Source of the DNA: Callorhinus ursinus
Taxonomy: Eukaryota > Chordata > Mammalia > Carnivora > Otariidae
Assembly (NCBI RefSeq): GCF_003265705.1
Contig: NW_020312867.1
Location: 1,869,615 to 1,933,614, forward strand
Direction: 5' to 3'
Length of the DNA: 64,000 nucleotides
Both the position numbers and the translations under genes were made by a program. The notes beneath the pieces were generated by a model that worked only from the letters and a program-made list of their open reading frames with translations, was not told the DNA's origin and searched no databases. This document shows, piece after piece, positions 1 to 46,421 of the stretch. Within the stretch, counting starts at the first letter, position 1. Every line of letters starts with the position of its first letter.

Positions 1-555
1 GTCAATGGAGGCTGAAGCCTCAGACCTGCCAGGCTCCAGACCCAGAAGTGACTAGGAATTCAGGTCCTGCAGAGTAAATGGGACCAAAAGGATTCTTTGA
101 GAACTAGAGGCCTAGCATCAGACTCACTGCTTAAAACTGTATCTTAGGTAACAGGGGGAACAGATGCGGATCTGGAAAGTGGGATTGGAGCTAAGCCACC
201 CTGACTCATTAACCTCCTCTGTGATATCTCTGATATCACCCAAAACTGGGGATCTTGAGCTACATTTAGGAAGCCTGGCTTGGGACTAGAGTCCCCAGGG
301 TCTGGGTTTAGACAAGTGCAAAGAAAGAAAATGGACAGAAAGATTCCTCTTAAAAATAAGCCTGTGAAGAAAACTGACATTGAGACAGTCAGTAAACTCA
401 ACTCCTAACAAATGGATTCATTTGTGGTAAGTGCAAGTAAAAAGAGCAATGTGGAAATGACTCTAAAATAAGTTTAAGACTTTAACAAAGGTAAAAGAAT
501 GACTTTCTTTCCTATAAAAAAGGAAAAAGTTATGAAGTAAAACAGAATTAACTAT

Positions 556-763
556 ATTTTTGAAGATTTTATTTATTTATTTTAGAGAGAAAATGTGTGC
601 CCGTGTGCATGAGGGGGTGGGGGAGAGCAGAGGGAGAGAATCTCCAGCAGACTCCACACTGAGCATGGAGCCCACACAGGGCTCAATCCCATGACCCCAA
701 GATCATGACCTGAGCCAAAACCAACAGTCAGACGCTTAACTGACTGAGCCACCCAGGCACCCC
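556..763 (-). mobile_element. Can-SINE (tRNA-Lys derived), full length
   Basis: Reverse-complement Can-SINE: T-rich tail, GA-rich body, and a head ending GAGCCACCCAGGCACCCC. It is flanked by a perfect 17-bp target-site duplication (AAAACAGAATTAACTAT at 539-555 and 764-780), the mark of L1-driven insertion. Confidence 0.95.
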
Positions 764-1229
764 AAAACAGAATTAACTATTGATGTGAAAAAGAAACAAT
801 GAGAAATATTAAAAATAAAAAGTATCATTATTGAAGTGAATTCAAATGGAATAAACTCTAAGACACATTTGAAGAGACTCCCCCTCTTCCCCGAACCCCA
901 GCCCCTAGTCAGCCTATCCAATTAATAGATATTCCAGAGTAATTCACCCAAAGAGAGCGATAAAGAAATGGAAAATATGAAAGCGCAGTTAAGACATGGT
1001 AAATAGATTGAAAGATTCCAACATATGTGTAATAGAAATTCTAGAAGGATAGAATAAAGGATGTAATGGAGTTACAATATTTAAGATATGGTGGCTGAGA
1101 ATATTTCAGAACCAAAAAGAAAGTCCTCAGATGAAAAACACATACCAATGGTTAAAACAGGATGGTAAAAAATAAATATCAACCAGAAAAATTGTAATGA
1201 TAGAGCAGAATGTCAAAGATAAAAAGAAA

Positions 1230-1430
1230 GGGGCGCCTGGGTGGCTCAGTCGTTAAGCGTCTGCCTTCGGCTCAGGTCCTGATCCCAGGTTCCTGGGATC
1301 GAGCCCCGCATCAGGCTCCCTGCTCCGCGGGAAGCCTGCTTCTCCCTCTCCCACTCCCCCTGCTTGTGTTCCTGCTCTCGCTGTCTCTCTCTGTCAAGTA
1401 AATAAAATCTTTAAGAAAACATTAAAAAAA
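1230..1430 (+). mobile_element. Can-SINE, near-intact arctoid type
   Basis: Starts GGGGCGCCTGGGTGGCTCAG, has the CT-rich 3' part and an AAATAAAATCTTT tail. Perfect 15-bp target-site duplication AAAGATAAAAAGAAA at 1215-1229 and 1431-1445. Low divergence marks it as one of the youngest elements here. Confidence 0.95.
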
Positions 1431-1588
1431 AAAGATAAAAAGAAAAATCTTAAGAGCTTCAAAAGAATAAAGACAAATTGCCTATGAAAGAATGCCAATT
1501 GAGCTGACAGCAGATTTCTCATCAGCAGCAATGGATGACAGAGACGAGAGAGTAATATCCTAAACATGCAGAGGGAAAAGCATAATCA

Positions 1589-1791
1589 GGCGTGCCTGGG
1601 TGGCTCAGTCGGTTAAGTGTCTGCGTTCGGCTTAGGTCATGATCCCAGGGTCCTGGGACCAAGCCCCACGTCGGTCTCCCTGCTCAGTGGGGAATCTGCT
1701 TCTCTCTCTCCCTCTGCTCCTCCCCTTGCTCATGCTCTTGCTCTCTCTCTCTCTCTCTCAAATGAATAAAAATCTTAAAAAAATAGAAAAA
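1589..1791 (+). mobile_element. Can-SINE
   Basis: GCGTGCCTGGGTGGCTCAG head, (CT)n body and A-rich tail. 14-bp target-site duplication GAAAAGCATAATCA at 1575-1588 and 1792-1805. It is inserted in an older L1-type relic. Confidence 0.94.
1739..1760 (+). repeat. (CT)n tract in the body of a Can-SINE
   Basis: Uninterrupted CT dinucleotides, the normal variable segment of Can-SINEs and a common microsatellite seed. Confidence 0.9.
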
Positions 1792-3349
1792 GAAAAGCAT
1801 AATCAACCTCCCTCAATACACAGCTAGAGGAACATTGAAAAGAGCAAATTACAGGCATTTTCAGACTTTCATAGATTAAGAGAGTTTACCACCCATATCC
1901 TCATTGAAAAGATTAATAAAGCATGTACTTCAGCAAAACAGAAAGTGAAAGAAGAAAATCACTGAGTCAGAAATTGGTCAAATATATTGGTAAATCTAAT
2001 TAATTTCTGATCATATAAATATCAACTTTTGTGAAAAACTGTAATTAAAATTCTAGGTAATAACAAGGAAGATGGGGTGGGGCGCAGTTCAACTGGTAGT
2101 TACATTGTGTTAAAGGGGTTTCTTGTCAAGAGGAAAAGAGGGATACTGAATAACTTTAGATTGTTAAGAAAATACATAGCTAAGTAAATATGTTAAAAAT
2201 TTTAAAAAAACACTAAAAGAAATGTGACTTACAGCCTTCAAATAAGTGGGGAGGAAAAGGGATGGGGTTCTAAAGAACCCTATTCATCAAAAGTCAAGAA
2301 AGAAGAAAAAAAATTAAACTAACCACACATGCTTTTCACCCTGCCCCCCCCACCAAATCTCATGGTAATGGGAAAAACACACATAACACACACACACAAA
2401 ATAAGATGGCAGAAAAGAAATCCAAACAAATCAGTAATCACAATAAATGTAAGTGGACTAAACTTATCTATCAAAGACAGAGACTACTGGATGAATTTTT
2501 TAAAAAAAAAAATAAAAATCCAGCTATGAGCTCTGTATAAGAGATACTATACCTAAGACAATGACGCACAAATAATTCAAAATAGACAAAAAAGATATCC
2601 CAGGCAAATACTAACCAAAGAAAACTGGTGTGACAATGGTTAATATCAGGCAAATTAGAATATAATGCCGAAAGCACTACTAAGGATAAAGTGAATCATT
2701 ATATTCATGATGAAACCAAGAATCCTATCAAGAAGGTGAAAACTCATGAACTTAACTCCTTCCCTAGAATTTGAATGGAATCCTTTTGCAGCTACACTTA
2801 TTCAAGGATTGATGGTTCATTAAACCTGAATCTTTGTGCAGGCTTAGGTCCTTTAATGTGGAAAAAGATGAGGCATGAGGACAAAGGGAGATTAAAAAAT
2901 AAGGTTGCTTACTAAATTATTAACCATAAAGCTATGGGCTAAATCAACATAACTGCAACTAGAACAATAAAGGCCTAGCACACCCTAAATCACTTGTGGT
3001 ACATTTGCATATTGAATGAGAACATTTATGTACCTGTAGCCTAGAAAATGGTCTTTATTGAAATGTGCCCACAGTTAACACTTTCAGAAACCAAACTCAT
3101 GTGGCTCCAAATGCAACTCAGAAAGCCTAACCTACTCTTTGGGGCAGGAGTAAAAAGGGCTGGGTTGTGGTTGAAGGAGATATGGGAGGCTCAAGAAAGC
3201 TAGGGCATTTGACAAAAATCACATTTGACAACCTTGTAGACAAGAAAGATGAATGAGCTGGATGAGGCACAATTAGGTAAATTTGCCTTGGGCCCCAAAG
3301 GGCAGCTGATTAATAGATGCTGTTAAGCAGGAGGAGAGTTCTTAATTGT

Positions 3350-3545
3350 AGAGTTCTATAAGCCAGGCTCAAATCCTGGGTCCCTCATTTATTTACCAGC
3401 TATGTGACCTTGGGAATTTTTTTTATTTCTCTGGGTGTCAGTCTCCCCAGAGAGAGATAGCTGCCCATTTCAAGGATGTTGTAAGAATTAAATGGAACAA
3501 CTCATTAAAGTACTCAGCACATAATAAGCACTCAACAAGTGATAC
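3350..3545 (+). mobile_element. MIR
   Basis: CAGCTATGTGACCTTGGGAA core with GTAAGAATTAAATGGAACAA and AATAAGCACTCAACAAGTGA downstream, in MIR order. Confidence 0.8.
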
Positions 3546-3778
3546 TTCCTGTTCTCTAGAATATGGAGAGAGTTTAGGAGCCACCTATATGATACAAGTT
3601 TCAGAGTTTTGGTGACTTGAAGTTCAACAGTATAAAATAGCAGTTTGTAATTTGGGCCACAATAATAGGAGCATGCTGTTGATATTGAGAGAGGTGATAG
3701 TTCTGCTTAACACTAGTCAGACCCCAGCTTGAGTAGTGGTTTCATCTGGGGAAGCCATGTTTTTATAGGGACCTAGAC

Positions 3779-3980
3779 CAGTGGTTCTCAAACGGTGGTC
3801 CCCAAGACCAGCAGCATCAGCATGTTGAGGGAATTTGTTAGAAATGCAAATTATGGGGACCCACTCCAGCCTTATTGAATCTGAAACTCTCAGAGTGGGA
3901 CCTAGAAATGTACGTGTAACAAGCTAATGTTAACAAACATTAGCGTGATTCTGATGCATGCTGAAGTTTGAGAACCACTG
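3779..3980 (+). mobile_element. MER5A-type hAT-Charlie DNA transposon, complete
   Basis: Perfect 15-bp terminal inverted repeats (CAGTGGTTCTCAAAC at the left, its complement at the right) and a near-perfect 8-bp target-site duplication ACCTAGAC/ACCTAGAT. The body matches MER5A (ACCAGCAGCATCAGCAT, GATTCTGATGCATGCT). Confidence 0.92.
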
Positions 3981-4609
3981 ACCTAGATAGACTACATGTT
4001 AGGGGTAGATACAGATCTCAAAACCATGTCTCTTGAGCCCGGTTGAAGGACCTGAAGATGTTCAGCCTCAAGGAAAGGAGATGTGACCAATCTAAATAAG
4101 GCTCAGAAAGGAAGAAGGAGCTGACTTGTTTCTCCATGTCACTCCAGTGATGGTTCACATCAAGCATGGAAAATGTGGGGTAACAGAAATAACATGGTAG
4201 GTTAAAGAAAGTGTTTTTGTCTGCAAGTAATTGACAACTGGCCTAAGTCGTAAGAGATTTATTCACTGATGACAGGAATCCAGGGGTAGGGAAGTTCTTA
4301 TCCGACTAATTCACCAGATCAGCCACATCCTCAGTTACTTCTACATCTCAAATGGATCAGCCACTCTCTGCATGGTTGCCCATTGGTAGAAGAAATTCCC
4401 AGCACACATGCTCAGACACTAAGAAGCAGAAGAAGAAAGTATGACTTCCTTGTGCCTCCTCTTAAGAAACCTTTCCTAAGAGGGGCTCCACTCTCCCTCC
4501 AGCAGATGTCCCCTCAAATTTCATTGTGAACGTAACACCCCCAGGTCACATGACACTTCCTAAGCTAGCCCCCAGCTAGGATAATGCAATTGCCAGCATT
4601 GTCTTGGAC

Positions 4610-5140
4610 CAGGGTTTATCTACTCTTCTGGGCCGTGGACCCCTTTGGCAGTCTGGAGAAACCTATGGACCCCTTCTTAGAAGACCGTTTTTAACTGCAT
4701 AAAATAAAATGATAGGATTACAAAGGAAACCAATTATATTGAAATACGGTTTCCAAAATATATTTTTGAAAATGTGTGATATAGGAATAAACACACTTCT
4801 TTATTAGTGCATTAAATAACAAATTCTAGCAGCAGATCTAATAACAACCATAATTCTGAAGTAGTGATGAGTGTGAACAATGTTCTGAGATACTGTAATA
4901 ACTTTTGTGTTATGAAAATATTTGTGATTTCTATTGGGGACAAAGTCACAAAGTTACTGCTAACACTACTGTGGTTTCTTGCTTACATTCATAGTAGAAG
5001 GAAATGCCAAATTTCAGTTGCAGATTAGTGAAAATAGAGATGGAGGGTTTTTTTTCCCCACTCAAGTTTGTGAATCCCATGCATACCATCCACGGATCCC
5101 TGATTGGGGTGATCTGTGGACTCCATGTAAAGAGCCCCTA
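4610..5140 (+). mobile_element. hAT-type non-autonomous DNA transposon, about 530 bp
   Basis: Ends are imperfect inverted repeats (CAGGGTTTATCTAC and the complement of TAGGGGCTCTTTAC) with an 8-bp flank duplication matching 5/8. Internal GGACCCCTTTGGCAGTCTGG recalls a dispersed mammalian hAT family whose name I cannot fix. Confidence 0.7.
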
Positions 5141-6119
5141 GCTTAGATTAATCAAGGTTCACACGCTAAGGCTAGGAGTGGGCAAGCCTTCACTGAGACA
5201 AGTGGCCTCAAACAGGCGTGGATTCCTAAGCTAAATCAGGGCCAAATCAAGCAAAACAAGAAGTGGGAGTGGGGAGGGGATGGCAGAGAAGCATGGAGGA
5301 AGAGTGGAGAACCCTCCTCACTCCTGGAAGGTGAGACCTGGTTAAGGCCACTCAGACCCCACACGGTGCACATTCCAGGATTCCCTCCATTATATTTACT
5401 TTTGTCTCCTGGTTGGTTTTTGAAAAATATCTCTATGCATATCAAGTTACAGGTGTAATACTTGCCCTTTACAAATATTTAGCCTCCTGGGGTGTGTCCC
5501 TTCTATTCTGCTCCTTAGGAGTGACCACAGTTCTCAGCTCGATGGGTGTCTTTTCAGACAACTTACTTTGCACGCATGGTATCCCAACAGCTCACAAGCG
5601 GGCATGCCGGGAAGCTTGCGAGCAATGCAGATTCCTGGGCCCTGCCCTCACCTGTGTGGGTGAATGAAAGCAGCTTCAGTGTGCCGAAAGCTAATTTCAC
5701 GGTGTCCCCTTAATTCTTCCCCCAATTTTTTAAGATTGTCAAGGTTGTTTGGGGAGAGCAGTTTGTTAGACTGTTTCAGACTGAAAGTGTAGATTCATCT
5801 ATCTGGTGCTAATGATTCCATGCTGAAGGATTTCCCACACACCTGAACTACCTCATGTGTGCCAAGCAGTTCATAGAACCATATTTGGAGAATCATCGCC
5901 TGTAATGGCAAATCACTAGAAATAACTTAGCTGTCCATCAGGAGGTGAGTCCTTAGGGTGACTGTGGTGCACCCATGTGCTGGAATGCTCTTCAGTTAGC
6001 GGCCCAAAGGAGCACTGGTAAGAAGCAAGGCCTGTTGCTTGTGGTTGAGTGAAACACCCACTTTTTATATAAAAAGTATTATTTTTTAGTTATGTGTGTC
6101 TATTTCTTTAAAGGATCAT

Positions 6120-6275
6120 ATGGTAGAGTTTTTCTCAAACTACCATCCATTGGCCACCTCCATCAGAATCCTGCCGGACATACAGATTTCTGGGCTCCAC
6201 TCTGGAACTGCTGAGTCAGAATCTCCAGGGGTATAGCCCCAAAACCTGGGTTGCTCACAAGCTCCCCAGGCTCAG
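6120..6275 (+). mobile_element. MER5-like hAT relic
   Basis: TTTCTCAAACTACCATCC, CATCAGAATCCTGCCGG, TGCTGAGTCAGAATCTCCAG and CACAAGCTCCCCAGG follow the order of Charlie/MER5-type elements. Termini are decayed. Confidence 0.6.
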
Positions 6276-7314
6276 ATGCCCGGGTTTAGGCGAAGTGTGG
6301 GCCTGGGCGGGCAGCAGCCCACACTCATTTCCGGGGTCCCTGGTGGGGCTCTTGAGTCCCTGCCCCTCTCCCCCTGGACCAGGCCCCTATCATCCCCTGC
6401 CCCCAACCTCATTCCTTATTCAGGTGCCGGGATGATTTTGGAACTGGCCCTGGCCCTCTTCGGTAGCTAATCACATAGCCAGCGCTTGTCAGGACTAGGA
6501 ATATAGTCAGTCCTGCCCTGAACCAGGAGGGCCAGCCCTTGGGTTGAAACTTAGTGGACACACTCTCACCTCCTAAAATGGGGGCATTCCTGCCTCACAC
6601 TCTGAATCCTGGGGTACATTAGGACCAAGAAGGGGGAACAGAAGCCTTGTCCTTACTGTCAGTTACCCCATCCCCATGCTGCACAGGGAGAAAGGGAAGC
6701 TCTGGGACAGGGTCAGCAGGGGAGCCCTGGGAGGGGCACTGAGAGGGGGGCAGGCAGCCAGGGTGTGGGAGGGGTTGGGGCCAGAATTCAGGGCCCTGGA
6801 GACCAAGGGAGCTGGGGACTGGAGATGTACGAGTATGAGAGCTGAGCAAGAGTATGGGAAGATGTCCCTGGCCAGGGGTCTGCTCTCTTTCCCCATCATA
6901 GAACCACCTGGGGGCACAAGCTATTGATGTGGGCAGGAATCTGAAGGCCAAGGGAGGGCTGGGACATCTAAATTTATAATAAGCCCACCGCCGCCCTATT
7001 ATTCTTAGGGTGGGGCATGAAGGGGACCGTGTCCTGCCACTAACCTGGGGGTGTGCAGAGGTTTATCTGAGACTTTAGGACGGGACTAGGTATGATTGTT
7101 AGGCACTGCCCTCGCCCGGGACTCATGTTTCTCTCCTGCCCTTCACACCCGCCCCCCAGGCTGCCCTGGGGAGGGGCACAACTTGGCTCTGACTTCCATA
7201 TAAAAAGCACAGCAATATTAATAGGAGTCAGAATTTCCTGGGGGCCTCCCGTGTGCCTGTTGTGGGCCCAGGGGCACCGTGCTGTAGTCAGGAGCACCTC
7301 CTTTCTCTCAACAG

Positions 7315-8072
7315 ATTTATTGAGATATAATTCACACACTATACAGTTCACCCATGTAAAGTGTACAACTCAACAGTTTTTAGGATATCCACAGAGTTGT
7401 GTGTCCATCACCACAATCAATTTTAGAATATTTCAATCACCCCCAAAAGAACCCCATAGCCATTAGCAGTCACCACCCACTCTCCTCTCCCCTGGCCCTG
7501 GCAACCACCAGTCTCCTTTCTGTCCCTATGGATATTCCTATTCTGGACTTTTCATATAAATGCCATCATACAACATGGGACCTTTTGTGTCTGGCTGCTT
7601 TCTCTTAGAATAATGTTTCCAAGGTTCATCTGTGATGTAGCATATTGTCAGTACTGCATTCCTCTTTATTGCCAAATAATATTCCAGCGTCTAGATATGC
7701 CACATTCTATCCACCCATTCGTCAGTTGATGGGTGCTTGGGTTGTTTCCACTTTTTGGCTCTTATGCATAATGCTGCTAAGAGTATTCAGGCACCCGTTT
7801 TTGTGTGAACATAGGTTTTCAGCTCTCTTGAGTGTATACACAGGAGCGGAATTGCTGGGTCATACAGCAACTCTATGTTTAACATTCTGAGAAACTGCCA
7901 AACTGTTTTCCCAAACGGCTGCATCACTTTATAATCCCACCAGCAGAGCATGAGGATTCCAGTTTGGCCACATCTTTGTCAACACTTGTTATTATCTGTC
8001 TTTTTGATTCATGCCATCCTAGTGTGTGCAAAGGGGTATTTCATGATTTTGATTCGTATCTCCCTGGGAGCC
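7315..8072 (-). mobile_element. L1 3' end (L1M subfamily)
   Basis: Antisense of the L1 3' region: starts with the complement of the terminal AATAAA tail, then the typical GAATTATATCTCAATAAA 3' UTR and, further in, the end of ORF2. Divergence indicates an old L1M element. Confidence 0.88.
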
Positions 8073-8397
8073 TCCCCATTTTACAGAAGAAGAAGCTGAG
8101 GCTCAGAGACGTGAGGAGGCTTGCTGGAGATCCTGAGGATGTCCCTATGGATATAGGGACAGTGTAGGTGGTGGCTGTGGTTCCCGTAGGTGCCGAGGAG
8201 GGACCAGCTGGGTGTGCTGGCTGTGAGGGTTTCACCTGAGCGCCCCAGAAGGACACACCCTCAGACAGATTCTCAGCAGGACTGTGGTGGGTGGGACTCT
8301 TGTCTGGGATGAGCCAAGGGAAATCCAAGCCCAGGGCATGATGGGAGAGGTGGTGATGTTCAATGGGTGGGGTGGGAGGTTGGGGGGTGGTCCAGAT

Positions 8398-8510
8398 CCT
8401 GCAGAGCAGAGTTCCACAACTGGGTGACCTTGAGCAAGCTACTTAACCTCTCTGATGCTGTTTCCTCAACTGTAAGAAGGTGCTGGTCATACCTGATGGG
8501 GGCAAACGAG
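8398..8510 (+). mobile_element. MIR fragment
   Basis: GGGTGACCTTGAGCAAGCTA, TTAACCTCTCTGATGCTG and TTTCCTCAACTGTAAG: the MIR core. Confidence 0.75.
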
Positions 8511-8644
8511 ATCCCTAACGTGCTGTGCCTCAACCTCTGGCCCAGTAGACACACCCCAGGAATCTCATGCTTGCACACACCAGGAGACACAGGCGAGAAT
8601 GCCCTCGGCACTGTTGCTGAGCCCCCAGATGGGAACACAAATTC

Positions 8645-8950
8645 TTGTCGACCATAGAATGAATGAATAAGTTGTGGGATATTCATGCAGTAATAAAAAT
8701 GGACAAATTACAGACATGCAACAACATGGATGAATCTCACAGAGTGGTGCATGCAAGGATGGATGTGATATGATTCCGTGCATAGAGAGTTCTAGATGAC
8801 AGACAAAACTCAACTATATTGCTTAAGATGACATACATACAGGTATAGTAAAGCTGTAACAAGGACATGAAAAATGTGCTGGAGTGCCGCGTTTGGTAGG
8901 TGATGGGCCACCTTTATTTGCTTTCTAATGTATTTATTGACAAAGCAGTG
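8645..8950 (+). mobile_element. L1 3'-region fragment
   Basis: Contains TAAAAATGGACAAATTACAGA, ACATGGATGAATCTCACA and TGATATGATTCC, the order seen in old L1 3' regions on the sense strand. Ends are approximate. Confidence 0.65.
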
Positions 8951-9194
8951 TAAACATGTCTTATGCACTCCTCTGTATGTGTGACTATCTCAAAACCTCA
9001 GACCAATTCAAGCACTGGGTAACTGGACAAAGGCCGGTTTCCCCTCACCCTCTCTTTGTGCCCCAGCCAGCTCTTGTTCTGTGCTGGGGGCAGGGGGCGG
9101 GCAGGGAGCAGGAGGGAGAGGCGGCTGAGGGAGGCTGGGTGTGGGCTGACCCCTCCCCCACCAGACCCAAATGCCCCAGAAAGACATCGCCCAG

Positions 9195-10320
9195 AGGTTT
9201 CTTTAAACCACTTTATTCAGGTTGGCTGGTAGTCACGGATTGGATCATGTGTACAGGGTTACCCACACAGCCCTGGGCAGAGCCCTCGGCCTCTCCCACA
9301 TCCCAATTCCATCACTGAGGGGCGGCCAGAGGTTTGAGCCAGTTCCCAGGGGGTGTTGGGCCCAATAGAAATATTTACAAATTACCAGGGGGTGGGTGTC
9401 CCCCAGTCGGGAATTGTGAGGAGATTGGTACTGGGGGGGCCTTTGGCTCCCAACAGCCCCAGGCCCTTGGGTGGGCATGGCATGGGCCCCAGGAGGGGGC
9501 TGGGACATTGGGAGCTGGCAGAGGGGGGCTCCTGGGAGAGCCTCGAAGACCCTGGAAGGGGTCCTGCTGGTGCAAAACTCTGCATAGGGCCACTGGGTCA
9601 GAGGGGAAAGGCCCTCCTTCGGACTTGCCATGTGAAAGAGCAGATTCCTGGTCCCCTGACCTCTGCGGAGGGTGGGACAGGGAGCTGTTTCTTATGTATA
9701 AGGAAGCTGAACATGAAGAACAACCCCCCAGGAGGCAATGGGGTGTCTCCCTCTCCTCCCAGGACCCCTGTGAGTGACCCTGCTCACGGGCCACGGGCCC
9801 AGAGCAAGGCTGTCCTGGGGGCTCTGTGCCCCAGTTCTTCGCCAGGACTCAGAAGATTCCAGTCCAAATTCAGGGAGGGGTCACAGTCCACACCCCCAGG
9901 TTCAAGTGGGGGATGATGGGGAAGGAGGGAGAGTAAGGCTGGGAAGCCCCGGCTCGGGACAGGATGGGGGACAAGCAAGCAAAGCAAAACACTGGACTCC
10001 ACTGAAGCTGGTGACAGAGAGGCAGCCTGGCCTCGGCATGGTGCCCGCCCCAGCATTTGGGGTGGTCGTCCCCTTGGTGCCCGGGGCCACCTTCTCCGAG
10101 CCAGGTCACCGCAGGGGTCTGAAAAGGAAGGGTTTGGCAGGGCTTACATGCTGAGCAAGGGAGTGGCGGGCAGAGAGCCGACGTGGTGGCCACAGGCAGT
10201 CTTGGGGATGGGGAGGCGGCTGGACCCAGGCAGTCCCGTCCCCAGCGGTCCAGCGGCTCCTCATGCACTCTGTACAGCTGTAGGGGCGCGGGGCGGGTGG
10301 GTGGCCGGGTAGGCATCAGT
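9195..10320 (-). other. VSTM2L: VSTM2L 3' untranslated region
   Basis: GC-rich, non-coding continuation of exon 4, about 1.1 kb from the stop codon to the expected cleavage point just past the poly(A) signal. The cleavage position is estimated as 15-25 nt beyond the signal. Long open frames on both strands here are a by-product of base composition. Confidence 0.8.
9212..9217 (-). terminator. poly(A) signal AATAAA of VSTM2L
   Basis: Canonical AATAAA on the minus strand about 1.1 kb past the stop codon, followed within about 30-50 nt by a G/T-rich stretch (GGGTCTGGTGGGG) suitable as a downstream element. I saw no other canonical signal between the stop and this point. Confidence 0.85.
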
Positions 10321-44958
<34,638 letters not shown>

Positions 44959-44988
44959 GGTGCGCGCTCCGGCCGGGGCGCCGCCGCC

Positions 44989-44994
44989 TCACAT
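44989..44994 (-). other. minimal upstream ORF (ATG-TGA start-stop) in the VSTM2L leader
   Basis: On the minus strand CCCCG-ATG-TGA lies 31 nt upstream of the main ATG: a start codon followed at once by a stop. Its initiation context is weak (C at -3, T at +4), whereas the main ATG is strong (A at -3, G at +4). Start-stop elements can stall ribosomes and lower downstream translation. Its inclusion in the mRNA is likely from position but not shown. Confidence 0.5.
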
Positions 44995-45649
44995 CGGGGC
45001 TCAGGAGACCGCAGACTCCGCGCCCGCCGTTCCCTGCCCGATGCGGCCTGGCTGCCCAGCTCTGGCCGCTGCCCCTCGCCCCCCGAACCTGACCCGGCCC
45101 CGGCCCCAGCCCTCGCCCGGCTCCGGCCCAGCCCCGGCCCAGCCCCGGCTGCGGGTAGCGAGCGCACGCCCAGCCGGCCGCCTCCGACTGCGGGACTCTT
45201 CCCTTCCGCGGAAGGCCACTCCGCTCGGCGTCACTGCCGCCGCACCCCCTCCTCCCACTCCCTCCCGCCCGCCCAGAGGAGGTGGCGGCGGAGGGATCTG
45301 CCGCTTGATTTATCATCAAAGTTTTGCCCAGGCTGGGATTTTTAAAGCGGTACCCGCAACTTCCCCTGCCCGAGAGTGCAAATGGGGGAGAGAGATGGGG
45401 TGGACGAAGCCCCCCACTAGGGACCCAGTTTCCGCAAAGCATAACACAACTGGCTTCAGAAGCAGATATACTATCAAGCGGGAGAAGGAGAAAAACCAAT
45501 CCACCTGCCACCAGACTCAGCGCGCTCAGAGGGGCTCCCAACTTTACTAGCAGGGCGGTGCCGGGGTCAGGGGGTCGGGGGAGGTCGGGGTGAGGTAGGG
45601 CAGGAATCTGGGCTGAGGCACAGGGGACCTGGTGATAGCCCCACCGCAG

Positions 45650-45835
45650 CCTTTACTTTCCTGTGTGATCGTGTCCGGATGTCTATGCCAGTCTGAGCCT
45701 CGAGTTTTCATCTGAGAAATGGGAATAGCAGCTACTTGCAGGGGTCCTGGTGAGGATTTATGAAATCGTGTATGTTAAAGCGCTTAGCATAGTGCCATCC
45801 TCATGGTAGGAGCTGAATAGATATTACTGTTGTTA
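45650..45835 (+). mobile_element. MIR
   Basis: GAGTTTTCATCTGAGAAATG, GTGAGGATTTATGAAATCGT, AAAGCGCTTAGCATAGTGCC: MIR core and 3' half, just upstream of the VSTM2L CpG island. Confidence 0.78.
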
Positions 45836-46309
45836 TCCTCTCCGTGTCTCAGTTTTCCAGTCTGCATAATGGGAGTGAGGCAGGCCAGTTGCTGGGGCTC
45901 CTTCTAGCTTAAAGATGCTGGGCCCTACGCGGTGGATTGGATCGCCCCCTTCTGGGCTGTCAGTCTCCGTCCCTCGGACCGATGGGCCTCGATGAAATGT
46001 TGGAGGGGCGGGCAGGTAACAAAGCCACTCCCATTCCCAAGACCAGGAATCCAACGAGATCCTCCGATTCTGATTCCTTCCCTGAAGGTTTTACTGGGCT
46101 GTTGGGACAGACCTTCAGTACGGACACGAAGGTAGACCAGTGGCCTCCTTTTAAAGACGAGGAAGCGCATTAAATCGGAGACATAGCTTCTCCGAGGTCC
46201 CACAGCGAGTCTAAGGCGAGGTCGCTGATGCCAGGGAAGGGTCCCTTCCTGCTCTCATCCCTTATCTTTCCTCAGGCCTCGTTCCCGACGCGGTTCTGTC
46301 CTCCGCGGT

Positions 46310-46336
46310 TTCAGCAACACGGAGGAGGACAGCGTC
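46310..46336 (+). promoter_or_regulatory. split RE1 with expanded half-site spacing
   Basis: Left half TTCAGCAAC (8/9) and right half GGACAGCGTC (9/10) are separated by 8 bases instead of the canonical 2. The extra 6 bp look like a GGAGGA slippage. Non-canonical RE1s with half sites moved apart by about 5-8 bp are known REST targets. Confidence 0.55.
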
Positions 46337-46400
46337 AACTCCGACACACATCCTTTTTGGCCTCAAGGACCTCGCCTGGGCGGGCTCTTAGATTCGAGGA

Positions 46401-46421
46401 TTCAGCACCATGGACAGACCT
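46401..46421 (+). promoter_or_regulatory. strong RE1/NRSE site
   Basis: Reads TTCAGCACC-AT-GGACAGACCT: both core halves (TTCAGCACC, GGACAG) are perfect, and the mismatches fall at positions 11, 18, 19 and 21. All of the highest-information positions are kept. Confidence 0.75.

Larger units (their letters stand above)
420..2760 (+). mobile_element. ancient L1-type LINE relic, interrupted by Can-SINEs
   Basis: A-rich sequence with segments recalled from old mammalian L1/HAL1-type elements, such as GATTTCTCATCAGCAGCAAT, TTTTCAGACTTTCA and ATAAATGTAAGTGGACTAAA, in colinear order. It is heavily mutated with no usable frame. Family and exact ends are uncertain. Confidence 0.55.
1..9194. other. intergenic region 3' of VSTM2L
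   Basis: No coding exon recognised. 1-3300 is A/T-rich and largely old L1-type material with three Can-SINEs. 3350-5140 holds a MIR and two hAT-type DNA transposons. 7315-8950 holds two L1 fragments, a MIR remnant on the minus strand near 8075-8130 and another MIR. I recognise nothing in 1-420, 2760-3340, 3990-4600, 5145-6120 or 6280-7310 apart from ordinary unique-looking sequence. The short open frames here carry no recognisable domain. Confidence 0.7.

Noticed and set aside
1230..1430. tRNA-like promoter boxes in the Can-SINE heads
   Set aside because: They derive from a tRNA-Lys ancestor but belong to SINEs with target-site duplications; no separate functional tRNA gene is seen.
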